Of a stretch of 64,000 nt of DNA, positions 1 through 8,967 are shown piece after piece (positions within the stretch are counted from its first letter, which is position 1; every line of letters begins with the position of its first letter). This DNA is from Azospira restricta (GTDB lineage: Bacteria; Pseudomonadota; Gammaproteobacteria; Burkholderiales; Rhodocyclaceae). The DNA lies in NCBI RefSeq assembly GCF_016858125.1, contig NZ_CP064781.1, forward strand, positions 1,931,501-1,995,500, given 5' to 3'. The notes under the pieces were generated by a model. It worked only from the letters and a program-made list of their open reading frames with translations. It was not told where the DNA came from and did not search any database. The position numbers and the translations under genes were made by a program.

Positions 1-256
1 CGTCGAGGAACGCGACCTGTTGCCGGCGCTCGAGGCCGCCGGCGCCAGCGCCGTCGTCGCGCGCACGCTGCTCGAGCACCGCGCGCTGCAGCGGCTGGTG
101 CGCGAGCTCGAGCTGCCCGACCCGGACGTGTTGCTGCGCTTCGCCGAGCTGATGTCCGCGCACGTGCGCTTCGAGGAGCGCGAGCTGTTCGAGGTCGCCG
201 AAGACCTGCTCGGCCGCGAGGCGCTCGCACGCCTGCTGGGCCATCCCGGCCACTGA
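1..256 (+). CDS. Hemerythrin-like domain protein, C-terminal part (5' end outside window)
   Basis: The frame is open from the window edge and ends at TGA 254-256. The visible ~84 residues carry the last helices of a hemerythrin four-helix bundle, including the typical stretch AHVRFEERELF with its iron-binding H...E pattern and an upstream LLEHRAL. Hemerythrins bind a non-heme diiron centre and are used for oxygen or nitric-oxide sensing, storage or repair. The tail closely resembles the full-length hemerythrin at 40126-40590 (LLRFAELMSAHVRFEERELF versus LLRFSELLTAHVRFEERELF), so the two are paralogues. The N-terminal part and promoter cannot be seen. Confidence 0.85.
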   Translation, partial: VEERDLLPALEAAGASAVVARTLLEHRALQRLVRELELPDPDVLLRFAELMSAHVRFEERELFEVAEDLLGREALARLLGHPGH

Positions 257-313
257 TCCCCGCCGCACCGTTCCCGTTCGTCGCTGCCGTTTTCCACGCC
301 AACAGCGTGCGCA

Positions 314-343
314 TGCACCGTTCTGTTGCACTGCAATAGTGCA
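314..343 (+). promoter_or_regulatory. Two overlapping NtrC-like enhancer sites
   Basis: Positions 314-330 read TGCACCGTTCTGTTGCA, one base away from a TGCACC-N5-GGTGCA palindrome. Positions 327-343 read TGCACTGCAATAGTGCA, a perfect TGCACT-N5-AGTGCA palindrome. This matches the known NtrC (NR-I) binding pattern. Both lie roughly 100-130 bp upstream of the start site expected from the sigma-54 promoter at 421-436, the usual distance for an enhancer. The inference is nitrogen-limitation control of the nitrate importer. Confidence 0.65.
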
Positions 344-420
344 ATCTGCATATTTAGCACAGCGTGATGCAACGAGCCAAGCGCTTGTTTCTTTGATCTA
401 AATCCATTGTTTTTGATATG

Positions 421-436
421 TGGCACGGTGGTTGCG
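421..436 (+). promoter_or_regulatory. Sigma-54 (-24/-12) promoter of the nitrate importer operon
   Basis: The sequence TGGCACGGTGGTTGCG fits the RpoN consensus TGGCACG-N4-TTGC exactly in its GG (422-423) and GC (434-435) elements and their spacing. Transcription would begin about 12 bp downstream, near 447, leaving a leader of some 30 bases before ATG 478. The NtrC-like palindromes upstream support an enhancer-dependent promoter. Confidence 0.8.
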
Positions 437-477
437 ATGTGCACTGCATCGCAACCCCACACTGAGAGGAAAACACC

Positions 478-1722
478 ATGGACAAGAAGATCGACATCGT
501 CAGTCGCCGCGGCTTCGTCAAGGCGGCCGCCGGCGCGGCATTGATGGGCATGTTCCCCGGCCTCAACGCGGGCGTCTGGGCGCAGGGCTCGGATGCGCCG
601 GAGAAGCCCGAGGTCAAGATCGGCTTCATCCCGCTGACCGACTGCGCGTCGGTGGTGATGGCCGCGGCCAAGGGCTTCGACAAGAAGTACGGCCTCAAGA
701 TCGTGCCGACCAAGGAGGCGAGCTGGGCCAGCGTGCGCGACAAGCTCGTGAACGGCGAACTCGACGCCGCGCACGTGCTCTACGGCCTGATCTACGGCGT
801 GCATCTGGGCATCGGCGGGCCGAAGAAGGACATGTCGGTGCTGATGTCGCTGAACAACAACGGCCAGGCGATCACGCTCGCCAACAAGCTGAAGGACCTC
901 GGTGTCACCGACGGTGCCGGGCTGAAGAAGCTGATCACCGCGAAGCCCGGCGAATATACCTTCGCGCAGACCTTCCCGACCGGCACGCATGCGATGTGGC
1001 TGTACTACTGGCTGGCGGCGCACGACATCAACCCGTTCAAGGACGTGAAGACGATCACGGTGCCTCCGCCGCAGATGGTCGCCAACATGCGCGTCGGCAA
1101 CATGGACGGCTTCTGCGTCGGTGAGCCGTGGAACAACCGCGCGATCATGGACAAGATCGGCTTCACCGCGGTCACCTCGCAGGACATCTGGACCGACCAC
1201 CCGGAGAAGGTGCTCGGCACCACCGCCGAGTTCGTCGCCAAGTATCCGAAGACGGCGATCGCGATGATGTGCGCGATCATCGAGGCCGGCCGCTGGATCG
1301 ACGCCTCGCTCGCCAACCGCCGCGAGACGGCGGAGACGATCGCGCAGAAGGCCTACGTCAACACCGACATGGACGTCATCCTCGAACGCATGCTCGGCCG
1401 CTACTCGAACGGCCTCGGCAAGAGCTGGGACGACAAGAACCACATGAAGTTCTTCAACGACGGCGCGGTGAACTACCCGTACCTGTCCGACGGCATGTGG
1501 TTCCTGACGCAGCACAAGCGCTGGGGGCTGTTGAAGGACGACCCGGACTACCTCGGCGTGGCGAAGAAGGTGAACCAGGTCGAACTCTACAAGCAGGCCG
1601 CCGCCCGCGTCGGCGTCAGCGTGCCGAAGAGCGACATGCGCACGAGCAAGTTCATCGACGGCGTCGTCTGGGACGGCAAGGACCCGAAGAAGTACGCCGG
1701 CGGTTTCAAGGTCAAGGTTTGA
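478..1722 (+). CDS. nrtA: Nitrate/bicarbonate-type ABC transporter substrate-binding protein (NrtA family)
   Basis: A 414-residue periplasmic binding protein of the NrtA/CmpA/NasF family. Residues 9-15 (SRRGFVK) followed by an Ala/Gly-rich hydrophobic stretch form a twin-arginine signal ending near AGVWAQ, so export folded through Tat is likely. The mature domain starts KIGFIPLTDCASVVMAAAKG, as in nitrate-binding family members, and contains the typical FPTGTHAMWLYYWL and GFCVGEPWNNRA segments. ATG 478 is preceded by GAGAGGAAAACACC, a good ribosome site. It is the first gene of a three-gene operon with permease and ATPase behind a sigma-54 promoter. Substrate assignment to nitrate or nitrite is by family; cyanate or bicarbonate cannot be excluded from sequence alone. 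Confidence 0.88.
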   Translation: MDKKIDIVSRRGFVKAAAGAALMGMFPGLNAGVWAQGSDAPEKPEVKIGFIPLTDCASVVMAAAKGFDKKYGLKIVPTKEASWASVRDKLVNGELDAAHVLYGLIYGVHLGIGGPKKDMSVLMSLNNNGQAITLANKLKDLGVTDGAGLKKLITAKPGEYTFAQTFPTGTHAMWLYYWLAAHDINPFKDVKTITVPPPQMVANMRVGNMDGFCVGEPWNNRAIMDKIGFTAVTSQDIWTDHPEKVLGTTAEFVAKYPKTAIAMMCAIIEAGRWIDASLANRRETAETIAQKAYVNTDMDVILERMLGRYSNGLGKSWDDKNHMKFFNDGAVNYPYLSDGMWFLTQHKRWGLLKDDPDYLGVAKKVNQVELYKQAAARVGVSVPKSDMRTSKFIDGVVWDGKDPKKYAGGFKVKV

Positions 1723-1735
1723 GGAAGGAAGCATC

Positions 1736-2662
1736 ATGAGTGCAATTACTTTCGACAAGGCGGCCGGCTTGGCCGCCGCCGTACCGGCGGCCGCGGAAGC
1801 GGTCGCGGCACCGGTCGCCAAGGTGGCGCCCGCCGCCGGCGACAGCGCAGCGCCGGCGTCGGCGCCGAAATCCGCCGGCCGCGCCGGCGAGTGGCTGAAG
1901 GCCGTCGCCCGCGCCGTGCTGCCGCCGGTGATCGGCATCGCCGTGATGATCGGCATCTGGTACCTGGCCACGCTCAAGGCCGGCGGCAGCCTGCCCGGGC
2001 CGGTGCAGACCTGGGAGGCAGCGGTCAAGCTGTTCGCCGATCCGTTCTACTCGAACGGTCCGAACGACCAGGGCATCGGCTGGAACGTGCTCTCCTCGCT
2101 GCAGCGCGTCGGCATCGGTTTCGGCATCGCGGCGGCGATCGGCATCCCGCTCGGTTTCATGCTCGGCCGCTTCGCCACGCTCTCCAGCATGGTGAACCCG
2201 ATCATCAGCCTGCTGCGGCCGGTGTCGCCGCTGGCCTGGCTGCCGATCGGCCTGCTCGTGTTCAAGAAGGCCGACCCGGCGGCGACGTGGACCATCTTCA
2301 TCTGCTCGATCTGGCCGATGATCCTCAACACCGCGCAGGGCGTCACCCGCGTGCCCTCGGACTACATGAACGTCGCCCGCGTGCTCAACCTCTCGGAGTG
2401 GAAGATCTTCACCAAGATCCTGTTCCCGGCCGTGCTGCCGTACATGCTGACCGGCATCCGCCTGTCGATCGGTACCGCCTGGCTGGTCATCGTCGCCGCG
2501 GAAATGCTCACCGGCGGCGTCGGCATCGGCTTCTGGGTGTGGGACGAGTGGAACAACCTCAAGGTCGAGCACATCATCATCGCCATCTTCGTCATCGGCA
2601 TCGTCGGCCTCATGCTCGAACAGGCGCTGATCGCGATCGCCAAGCGCTTCTCCTACGAATGA
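1736..2662 (+). CDS. nrtB: Nitrate ABC transporter permease (NrtB family)
   Basis: A 308-residue inner-membrane permease. An unusual Ala/Pro-rich cytoplasmic N-terminus of about 60 residues precedes the first membrane segment (VIGIAVMIGIWYLATL). Further hydrophobic segments and the EAA-type coupling loop, with the conserved EWKIFTKILFPAVLPYM, follow. The stretch LRPVSPLAWLPIGLLVF is characteristic of NrtB/SsuC/TauC permeases. It begins 14 bp after nrtA with a GGAAG ribosome site and is followed 20 bp later by the ATPase gene. Its partners are NrtA and the 2682-3482 ATPase. Confidence 0.9.
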   Translation: MSAITFDKAAGLAAAVPAAAEAVAAPVAKVAPAAGDSAAPASAPKSAGRAGEWLKAVARAVLPPVIGIAVMIGIWYLATLKAGGSLPGPVQTWEAAVKLFADPFYSNGPNDQGIGWNVLSSLQRVGIGFGIAAAIGIPLGFMLGRFATLSSMVNPIISLLRPVSPLAWLPIGLLVFKKADPAATWTIFICSIWPMILNTAQGVTRVPSDYMNVARVLNLSEWKIFTKILFPAVLPYMLTGIRLSIGTAWLVIVAAEMLTGGVGIGFWVWDEWNNLKVEHIIIAIFVIGIVGLMLEQALIAIAKRFSYE

Positions 2663-2681
2663 ACGGACAAGGAGCCCGATC

Positions 2682-3482
2682 ATGAAAAAATTCGTACAAG
2701 TCGAAAGCGTCGGCATGCGCTTCGACACCAAGAAGGGGCCGTTCGTCGCGCTGCGCGACATCGACCTGACCATCGAGAAGGGCGAGTTCATCGCGCTGAT
2801 CGGCCACTCCGGCTGCGGCAAGTCGACGCTGCTGAACCTGATCGCCGGGCTGACCACGCCGAGCGACGGCGTGCTCATCTGCGACGGCCGCGAGATCGCC
2901 GGGCCGGGGCCCGAGCGCGGGGTGGTCTTCCAGAACCACTCGCTGCTGCCGTGGCTGACCTGCTTCGAGAACGTCTACCTCGCCGTCGAGCGCGTCTTCG
3001 GCGCCAAGGAAGGCAAGGCCAAGCTGAAGGTGCGCACGCAGGAGGCGCTGGCGCTGGTCGGCCTGACCCACGCCGAGCAGAAGTATCCGCACGAGATCTC
3101 GGGCGGCATGAAGCAGCGCGTCGGCATCGCCCGCGCCCTCTCGATGCAGCCGAAGGTGCTGCTGATGGACGAGCCCTTCGGCGCGCTCGACGCGCTGACC
3201 CGCGCCAAGCTGCAGGACGAGCTGATGAAGATCTGCGACGCGACGCAGGCGACCGTGGTCATGGTCACGCACGACGTCGACGAGGCGGTGCTGCTCTCCG
3301 ACCGCATCGTGATGATGACCAACGGCCCGGCGGCGACGATCGGCGAGATCCTCGCGGTCGACCTGCCGCGCCCGCGCAACCGCTTGGAGCTGGCGCACGA
3401 CCCGCGCTACATCGAGTGCCGCGCCGCGGTGCTGTCCTTCCTCTACGAGAAGCAGGCGCACCACGAGAAGCTGGCGGCCTGA
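2682..3482 (+). CDS. nrtD: Nitrate ABC transporter ATP-binding protein (NrtD/NasD type)
   Basis: A 266-residue ABC ATPase. Walker A is GHSGCGKST at residues 41-49, the signature motif is SGGMKQR, and Walker B is [11 protein letters not shown]. Its length matches the simple NrtD/NasD subunit and lacks the extra C-terminal binding-protein domain found in cyanobacterial NrtC. It energises import through the NrtB permease. Spacing of 20 bp with GGAGC before ATG supports a single operon with nrtA and nrtB. Confidence 0.9.
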   Translation: MKKFVQVESVGMRFDTKKGPFVALRDIDLTIEKGEFIALIGHSGCGKSTLLNLIAGLTTPSDGVLICDGREIAGPGPERGVVFQNHSLLPWLTCFENVYLAVERVFGAKEGKAKLKVRTQEALALVGLTHAEQKYPHEISGGMKQRVGIARALSMQPKVLLMDEPFGALDALTRAKLQDELMKICDATQATVVMVTHDVDEAVLLSDRIVMMTNGPAATIGEILAVDLPRPRNRLELAHDPRYIECRAAVLSFLYEKQAHHEKLAA

Positions 3483-3500
3483 CCCCGCCGCCTTCGGGAA

Positions 3501-3528
3501 CGGGCGGCCGTCCCCCGGCGGCCGCCCG
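3501..3528 (+). terminator. GC-rich hairpin after the nitrate importer operon
   Basis: Two perfectly complementary 10-base arms (3501-3510 and 3519-3528, CGGGCGGCCG / CGGCCGCCCG) enclose an 8-base loop, 19 bp after the nrtD stop. No T-run follows, so it could be a weak or Rho-assisted terminator, or an mRNA-stabilising end. It separates the nrt operon from the kinase gene about 100 bp further on. Confidence 0.45.
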
Positions 3529-3631
3529 CTTGATCGGCGTCGTGGCCGCCGATGGCAAACCGGAGTATAAGGAAGCCTCGCCGCCGGCCCCGCCCGGCGG
3601 CGCTTCCGGAACACTCACGGATCGCTGGCAA

Positions 3632-5755
3632 ATGGGGTTGCAAGCAAGAATCTGGCTGTTCGCGTCGCTGCTGATCGCGCTGATCACCGCGGCCGATTTC
3701 TTCGTCAGCCGCAGCCTGATCGAGAAGGAAGTCCGTACCGAGCTCGAGAACGACGCGCGTGCGATCCGCGCCGTGCTGATGGCGATGCGCCGTGTCTACC
3801 ACCAGCAGTTCCTCGACAGCGGCCTGCCCGTCGAGGAACGCACCATCGGCTTCCTGCCGGCGCACGCGCTGTCGCGCATCTCGGCCGACTTTCCCAACTG
3901 GACCGACAGCGGCCTCTCCTTCAACAACGTCAGCGACCGCCCGCGCAACCCGGCCAACCTGGCCGACGCCGACGAGCAGGAGGCGATGCGCTACTTCGCG
4001 GCCCATCCCGCCGAGAAGGAGCGCCTGACCGAAATCCGCAGCCCGGACGGGCGCAGCTTCTACCACTTCACGGCGCCGATCTGGATCGAGCCCTACTGCC
4101 TGAAGTGCCACGGCGAGCGCAGCGCGGCGCCGCCGTCGGTGGCGAAGAGCTACGAGGCCGCCTACGGCTACCAGGTCGGCGAGCTGCGCGGGGTGATGAG
4201 CATCAAGCTGCCGACCGAGATGCTGCGCGAGCGCGCGCAGGCGGAATGGTGGACCGGCTTCTCGGTGCGCCTGGCCGGCTACGTGCTGCTGCTGCTGATG
4301 CTCGGGGCGATGGTCAACCGCGTCGTCACGCAGCGCCTGCTGGCGCTCAAGGATTCCGCCGAGCGCGTTGCCGGCGGCGACTACGCCGCCCGCTGCGCGC
4401 TCGACGGCAGCGACGAAGTCAGCGCGCTCGGCCGTTCGTTCAACGCCATGGCCGGCGCCGTCGAGGCCGGCACGCGCGAGCTCGAGCAGCACCGCAACCA
4501 CCTCGAGGAAATGCTCGCCGCGCGCACGCAGGACCTGGTCCGCGCCAACGCCGATCTGGTCCGCGCGCGCGACGCCGCCGAGGCGGGCAGCCTCGCCAAG
4601 AGCGCCTTCCTCGCCAACATGAGCCACGAGATCCGCACGCCGATGAATGCGATCACCGGCATGGCCTACCTGATGAAGCGCGACGATGCCCTGCCGCCGA
4701 AGCAGGCCGAGCGGCTCGACAAGATCGACGCCGCCGCCCGCCACCTGCTCGGCATCATCAACGCGATCCTCGACATCTCCAAGATCGAGGCCGGCCGCCT
4801 CGTCCTCGACGACCAGCCGATCGTGCTCGAGACCATCCTCGGCAACGTCGCCTCGATGCTGATCGAAGCGGCGCAGGCGAAGCAGCTGCGCCTCGTCGTC
4901 GACGCCCGGCCGATGCCGGCGGGCCTCGTCGGCGATCCGACGCGGCTGACGCAGGCGCTGCTCAACTATGCCGGCAACGCGATCAAGTTCACCGAGACCG
5001 GCGCCGTCGTGCTGCGCCTGCGCCTGCTCGACGAAACGCCGGACACCGCGACGGTGCGCTTCGAGGTCGAGGACAGCGGCCCCGGCATTCCGGCCGACGT
5101 GCAGGCGCGGCTGTTCACCGCCTTCGAGCAGGCCGACAGCTCGACCACCCGGCGCTACGGCGGCACCGGCCTGGGCCTCGCCATCACCCGCCGCCTGGCC
5201 GAACTGATGGGCGGCAGCGCCGGCGTCGACAGCGTGCCGGGGCAGGGCAGCACCTTCTGGTTCTCGGCCGTGCTGAAGAAGCGCGGCGAGGGGCCGGCGG
5301 CGACCCCGGCGGCGCCGGTCGGCGCCGCCGAAGCGGCGCTGCGCGAGCGCCACCGCGGCCGCCGCGTGCTGCTGGTCGAGGACGATCCGGTCAACCGCGA
5401 GGTCGCCGCCGGCCTGCTGGCCGAAGCCGGACTTGCCGCCGCGCTCGCGGCGAACGGCGCCGAGGCCGTCGAGCAGGTGCGCGACGCGCGCTTCGACCTG
5501 ATCCTGATGGACCTGCAGATGCCGACGCTGGGCGGGCTCGACGCGACCCGGCAGATCCGCGAACTGCCGTACGGCGCCGCGGTGCCGATCGTGGCGATGA
5601 CCGCCAATACCTACGTCGACGACCGGCGGCGCTGCGCCGAGGCCGGCATGGACGACTTCGTCGGCAAGCCGGTGGTGCCCGAGCGCCTGTTCGAGGCGCT
5701 GCTGCGCTGGCTGGATCGCGGCCGGCGCACGCCGCGGCCGGCGGACGGGCGCTGA
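3632..5755 (+). CDS. Hybrid sensor histidine kinase with Tll0287-like (DUF3365) heme-type sensor domain
   Basis: A 707-residue membrane-bound hybrid kinase. Order of parts: TM1 near residues 7-27; an extracytoplasmic DUF3365/Tll0287-like sensor to about residue 205; TM2; HAMP (around [23 protein letters not shown]); coiled linker; HisKA with phospho-acceptor H332 in [11 protein letters not shown]; HATPase_c with GNAIKFTE and GTGLGLAI boxes; and a C-terminal receiver with acceptor D627 in LILMDLQMP. The sensor contains C156-L-K-C159-H160, a c-type heme attachment motif known in some DUF3365 proteins. This suggests redox or gas sensing, an inference. The start ATG 3632 was chosen because it directly precedes TM1; the frame stays open further upstream. 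No separate response regulator is adjacent. A relation to nitrate uptake is possible only from position. Confidence 0.88.
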   Translation: MGLQARIWLFASLLIALITAADFFVSRSLIEKEVRTELENDARAIRAVLMAMRRVYHQQFLDSGLPVEERTIGFLPAHALSRISADFPNWTDSGLSFNNVSDRPRNPANLADADEQEAMRYFAAHPAEKERLTEIRSPDGRSFYHFTAPIWIEPYCLKCHGERSAAPPSVAKSYEAAYGYQVGELRGVMSIKLPTEMLRERAQAEWWTGFSVRLAGYVLLLLMLGAMVNRVVTQRLLALKDSAERVAGGDYAARCALDGSDEVSALGRSFNAMAGAVEAGTRELEQHRNHLEEMLAARTQDLVRANADLVRARDAAEAGSLAKSAFLANMSHEIRTPMNAITGMAYLMKRDDALPPKQAERLDKIDAAARHLLGIINAILDISKIEAGRLVLDDQPIVLETILGNVASMLIEAAQAKQLRLVVDARPMPAGLVGDPTRLTQALLNYAGNAIKFTETGAVVLRLRLLDETPDTATVRFEVEDSGPGIPADVQARLFTAFEQADSSTTRRYGGTGLGLAITRRLAELMGGSAGVDSVPGQGSTFWFSAVLKKRGEGPAATPAAPVGAAEAALRERHRGRRVLLVEDDPVNREVAAGLLAEAGLAAALAANGAEAVEQVRDARFDLILMDLQMPTLGGLDATRQIRELPYGAAVPIVAMTANTYVDDRRRCAEAGMDDFVGKPVVPERLFEALLRWLDRGRRTPRPADGR

Positions 5756-5790
5756 CGCGCCGCGGCGGCGAAGCGGGCGGAAAACAAAGA

Positions 5791-5827
5791 GGACTCCCGA
5801 GGCCGAAGGGGCGGCCAGCGGGAGTCC
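5791..5827 (-). terminator. Rho-independent terminator for the minus-strand gene at 5853-6125
   Basis: Nine-base arms GGACTCCCG (5791-5799) and CGGGAGTCC (5819-5827) are exact complements. On the minus strand the hairpin is followed by TCTTTGTTTT, a U-rich tail. It lies 25 bp past the stop of the small minus-strand gene and may also help stop transcription from the kinase gene on the other strand. Confidence 0.65.
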
Positions 5828-5852
5828 GGCCGGCTTGGGGCCGGCGCAGTCC

Positions 5853-6125
5853 TCAGAGGGAGGAGGTTTGCAGGGGGTGGGCGCGCTGGAAGTGCTGGTA
5901 GGTAGCCACCAGTTCGCCGGCGTGCTCGACGCGGCCGTGCTTCAGCGCGATTTCGATATCGTCGAGGATCATCAGGTGCAGCCGCGCGACGCCGGCGTCG
6001 CTCTTCAGCAGCTCGCAGCCCATTTCGGCGGCGACGATCGTCGGCACGTGCTCGTGCTCGGCGATGGCGGCAACCTCATCCTGATCCAGTTCGCAGAAAT
6101 CCAGGCAATCTTCGAGGCAAAGCAT
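5853..6125 (-). CDS. Small conserved protein of unknown function
   Basis: A 90-residue acidic protein starting MLCLEDCLDFCELDQDEV. It is rich in Glu, Asp and Leu, with three cysteines in the first eleven residues (C3, C7, C11) and another (MGCELL) further on. It contains the helical phrase EVAAIAEHEHVPTIVAAEMG. No signal peptide or membrane segment is visible. The start at 6125 is supported by GGAGA seven bases upstream; a longer frame beginning upstream lacks a ribosome site. It is monocistronic, with its own terminator at 5791-5827. I do not recognise a characterised family; similar short proteins seem familiar from Rhodocyclales genomes, but I cannot verify that here. Confidence 0.7.
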   Translation of the reverse strand: MLCLEDCLDFCELDQDEVAAIAEHEHVPTIVAAEMGCELLKSDAGVARLHLMILDDIEIALKHGRVEHAGELVATYQHFQRAHPLQTSSL

Positions 6126-6337
6126 AGGCAGTCTCCGTTCGTGCATGCCGCTTGCGGGGTGTGCCCGTCTGCAAGGCTGGCGGCGTGCCGGTTTCATCGA
6201 TGCCCGCTTTTTGGGTCGCTCCGGTCACGTTCCGGAGCTTATCGGTGCGGTACTCAAGTAAGGTTAGCCAGCCACCGGAAAAAGGCAAGGCGGCGGGCAC
6301 GGGGATAAAAAATTTCCATCCGGCTGTCGCCTGACAG

Positions 6338-7096
6338 CTACAGGCGCAGCGTGCCGTCGGGCGTCGCCGCCACCAGCTGCAGGCGGTTGAGCGTCGGCAG
6401 CAGGTCCAGCCGCGTCGCGCGCTTCAGCGCCTCGGCGCGCACCCGCATCTCGGCGAGCGGTACCGCCAGCGGCTCGCCGGCGGCGGCGAGCGCGATCGTG
6501 TTGCCGCCCTCGCAGGGCGGCAGGATCAGCGCACGCCCGGCGAAGGCCGTGCGGATGCGGTCGACGCTGGCGCGGAAACCGCGCGTGTTGAACAGGTTGG
6601 TCGCCAGCAGCCCGTGCCGGCTCAGCCGCGCGCGGCAGTGCGCGTAGAAGGCTTCGCCGTCGAGCTCGCCGACGCGCGCGTCGTGGTCGAAACCGTCGAC
6701 CAGGATCAGGTCGTAGCGCCGGCGGTCGCGCGCGATCAGCTCGGCGCCGTCGCCGATGCGGATGCGCAGCCGCGCATCCTCGTCCGGCAGCTTGAAGAAC
6801 TGGCGCGCGGCGAAGGGGATGCGGCGGTCGATCTCGTAGACGGTGATCCGCGTCTGCGGCAGGTAGCGCCAGATGAACTTGGCCAGCGAGCCGGCGCCGA
6901 GGCCGACCAGCAGCGCGTTCTTCGGCCACGGCGCGTCGCGCAGCAGCAGGCCGGCCAGCATCTCGCGCGTGTAGGCGAGCTCGAGCGCCCACGGCCGGCG
7001 GATGCGCATCGCGCCCTGGATCCATTCCGAGCCGAAATGCAGGTAGCGGACGCCGTCGTCCTCGCTGATGTCGATGCTGTAGCGGTCGTCTTCCAT
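6338..7096 (-). CDS. Spermidine synthase-like / class I SAM-type transferase
   Basis: A 252-residue Rossmann-fold protein. The motif I equivalent is [13 protein letters not shown], followed by the acidic strand end [31 protein letters not shown] matches the spermidine synthase family (SpeE/polyamine aminopropyltransferase) layout. The N-terminal beta domain of true SpeE is short here and catalytic identity cannot be confirmed, so it may be a methyltransferase-like relative. The start at ATG 7096 is the best candidate, with no strong ribosome site; GTG 7108 is an alternative. It is divergent from the chemoreceptor gene at 7276. Confidence 0.75.
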   Translation of the reverse strand: MEDDRYSIDISEDDGVRYLHFGSEWIQGAMRIRRPWALELAYTREMLAGLLLRDAPWPKNALLVGLGAGSLAKFIWRYLPQTRITVYEIDRRIPFAARQFFKLPDEDARLRIRIGDGAELIARDRRRYDLILVDGFDHDARVGELDGEAFYAHCRARLSRHGLLATNLFNTRGFRASVDRIRTAFAGRALILPPCEGGNTIALAAAGEPLAVPLAEMRVRAEALKRATRLDLLPTLNRLQLVAATPDGTLRL

Positions 7097-7275
7097 GGGC
7101 GGCGGCACCGGGGCATGTCTGCGTCGACCGGCGTCGCCCGTCGCTCACTGTGAACACGCCCTGGAGTGGTGCAAAAATTTTCGTGATCCGGGAGAATTGG
7201 CAGCCTGCAACGCCAAAATACCAAACCAGCCGGGACTGCAGGCAAAAACAATCCGGCAAGATACAGGAGCGAGAG

Positions 7276-8913
7276 ATGCTGGGGAATATGAAGCTGCGCA
7301 GCAAGATCGTGCTGCTGGTGCTGGCCGCACTGGTGGGCATGGCGTCGATCACCGTCTTTTCGGCGCTCGCCGCCAAGCGCGACCTGACGGAGGGGCGCAA
7401 GGAGCTGATCAAGTCGATGGTCGAGGCCGGCTACAACATCCTCGAGCACTACCAGGGGCTGGAAGCCGCCGGCAAGCTGTCGAAGGAGGAGGCGCAGCGC
7501 CTCGCCGCCGAGGCGGTGAAGGTGGCCAAGTACGGCGGCGCCGACGGCAAGACCGAATACCTCTACGCATGGACGATGCAGGGCGTCGGCGTCGTGCACC
7601 CGAAGGCCGAGATCGTCGGCCAGAACATGCTGGAGAAGATCAAGGACGGGCAGGGACGCTACACGATCAAGGATCTGATCGCAGCCGTGCAGACGCAGCG
7701 CGGCGCCTACGTCGACACCGCCTTCCCGCGCCCCGGCGGCAAGGAGCCGCTGCCCAAGCTGCAGTACGTGATGCACTTCCAGCCCTGGGGCTGGCTGATC
7801 GGCACCGGCCTCTACATGGACGACCTCGACGCCGCCTTCCGCACGCGCGTGCTCGGCGACCTCGTCGTCGCCGCGATCGCGCTGCTGGTGATCGGCGGCG
7901 TCGGCTTCGTCGTCGCCCGCAGCGTGCTCGGCCAGGTCGGCGGCGAGCCGGGCGAGGCGATCGACCTGATGGCGCGCGCCGCCGCCGGCGACCTCACCGT
8001 CGACGTGCGCCGGGCGCCGAAGGGCAGCATGCTCGCCTCCTTCGGCGAGATGCTCACCTCGCTGCGCAGCATGGTCACCGAGATCCACGCCGGCTCGAAC
8101 AAGCTGATCGCCGACGCCGAGCGCATCAACAGCGCCGCCAAGGAAGTCGCGCAGGCCTCGCAGCAGCAGGCCGACGCGACCTCGGCGATGGCCGCCGCGA
8201 TCGAGCAGATGACGGTCAGCATCAACCACATCTCCGACACCGCGACCGAGACCGAGCGCGCCTCCGAGCGGGCGGCGAGCGAGGCGGCCGAGGGCGAGCA
8301 GCAGGTGCAGACGGCGACCGCCGAGATCAACAAGATCGCCACCTCGGTCACCGAGGCCTCGCACAAGATCCGCGAGCTCGACCAGCGGGCCGACCAGGTG
8401 TCGTCGATCGCGCAGGTGATCAAGGAGATCGCCGGCCAGACCAACCTGCTGGCGCTGAACGCGGCGATCGAGGCGGCGCGCGCCGGCGAGCAGGGGCGCG
8501 GCTTCGCGGTCGTCGCCGACGAGGTCAGGAAGCTCGCCGAGCGCACCTCGGCCGCCACCGTCGAGATCGAGCAGATGATCAGCGGCATCCAGAACGACAC
8601 CGAATCGGTGGTCGGCGTGATGGACGCCGCGCTGCCGCAGGTCGAGGCCGGCGTGCATCTCGCCGAGGGCGCCGCCAAGTCGCTGCGCGACATCCGCGAA
8701 GGCGCCTCGCAGACGCTCACGCGCATCCGCGAGGTGGCCGACTCGACCAAGGAGCAGAGCGTCGCCAGCACCAGCATCGCGCAGCAGGTCGAGCACATCG
8801 CGCAGATGGTCGAGGAGACCAGCGCCGCGATGAACGCCACCGCCGGCACTGCCAGCGAACTGGAAAGCCTCGCCAGCGAACTCAACCGGCTGGTCGGGCG
8901 CTTCCGCTGCTGA
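7276..8913 (+). CDS. Methyl-accepting chemotaxis protein with single Cache sensor domain
   Basis: A 545-residue chemoreceptor. Residues about 10-30 form TM1. The periplasmic part, with [27 protein letters not shown] and [12 protein letters not shown], is the sCache_2 type that often binds small organic acids. TM2 follows ([18 protein letters not shown]), then a HAMP-like linker. The long coiled-coil signalling domain has the conserved hairpin tip [20 protein letters not shown] and surrounding methylation helices. It signals to CheA/CheW, which are not in this window. ATG 7276 follows AGGAGCGAGAG. The ligand is not predictable. Confidence 0.92.
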   Translation: MLGNMKLRSKIVLLVLAALVGMASITVFSALAAKRDLTEGRKELIKSMVEAGYNILEHYQGLEAAGKLSKEEAQRLAAEAVKVAKYGGADGKTEYLYAWTMQGVGVVHPKAEIVGQNMLEKIKDGQGRYTIKDLIAAVQTQRGAYVDTAFPRPGGKEPLPKLQYVMHFQPWGWLIGTGLYMDDLDAAFRTRVLGDLVVAAIALLVIGGVGFVVARSVLGQVGGEPGEAIDLMARAAAGDLTVDVRRAPKGSMLASFGEMLTSLRSMVTEIHAGSNKLIADAERINSAAKEVAQASQQQADATSAMAAAIEQMTVSINHISDTATETERASERAASEAAEGEQQVQTATAEINKIATSVTEASHKIRELDQRADQVSSIAQVIKEIAGQTNLLALNAAIEAARAGEQGRGFAVVADEVRKLAERTSAATVEIEQMISGIQNDTESVVGVMDAALPQVEAGVHLAEGAAKSLRDIREGASQTLTRIREVADSTKEQSVASTSIAQQVEHIAQMVEETSAAMNATAGTASELESLASELNRLVGRFRC

Positions 8914-8932
8914 GGCGGGGCGGCGGACGGAG

Positions 8933-8967
8933 CGGGCGCGGCCTGGCCGCGCCCGTTGTCATTTCTT
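8933..8967 (+). terminator. Intrinsic terminator after the chemoreceptor gene
   Basis: Arms CGGGCGCGGC (8933-8942) and GCCGCGCCCG (8946-8955) are fully complementary, and the tail TTGTCATTTCTT follows. It lies 19 bp after the chemoreceptor stop. The tail overlaps the 3' end of the convergent DUF748 gene. Confidence 0.7.

Noticed and set aside
2951-3631. Upstream extension of the hybrid kinase reading frame into nrtD.
   Set aside because: The extension overlaps the ATPase gene and encodes Arg/Gly/Pro-rich sequence; the membrane segment begins right after ATG 3632.
7180-7215. Sigma-54 promoter for the chemoreceptor (TTGGCAGCCTGCAAC).
   Set aside because: The spacing between the GG and GC elements is too short for a functional -24/-12 pair.
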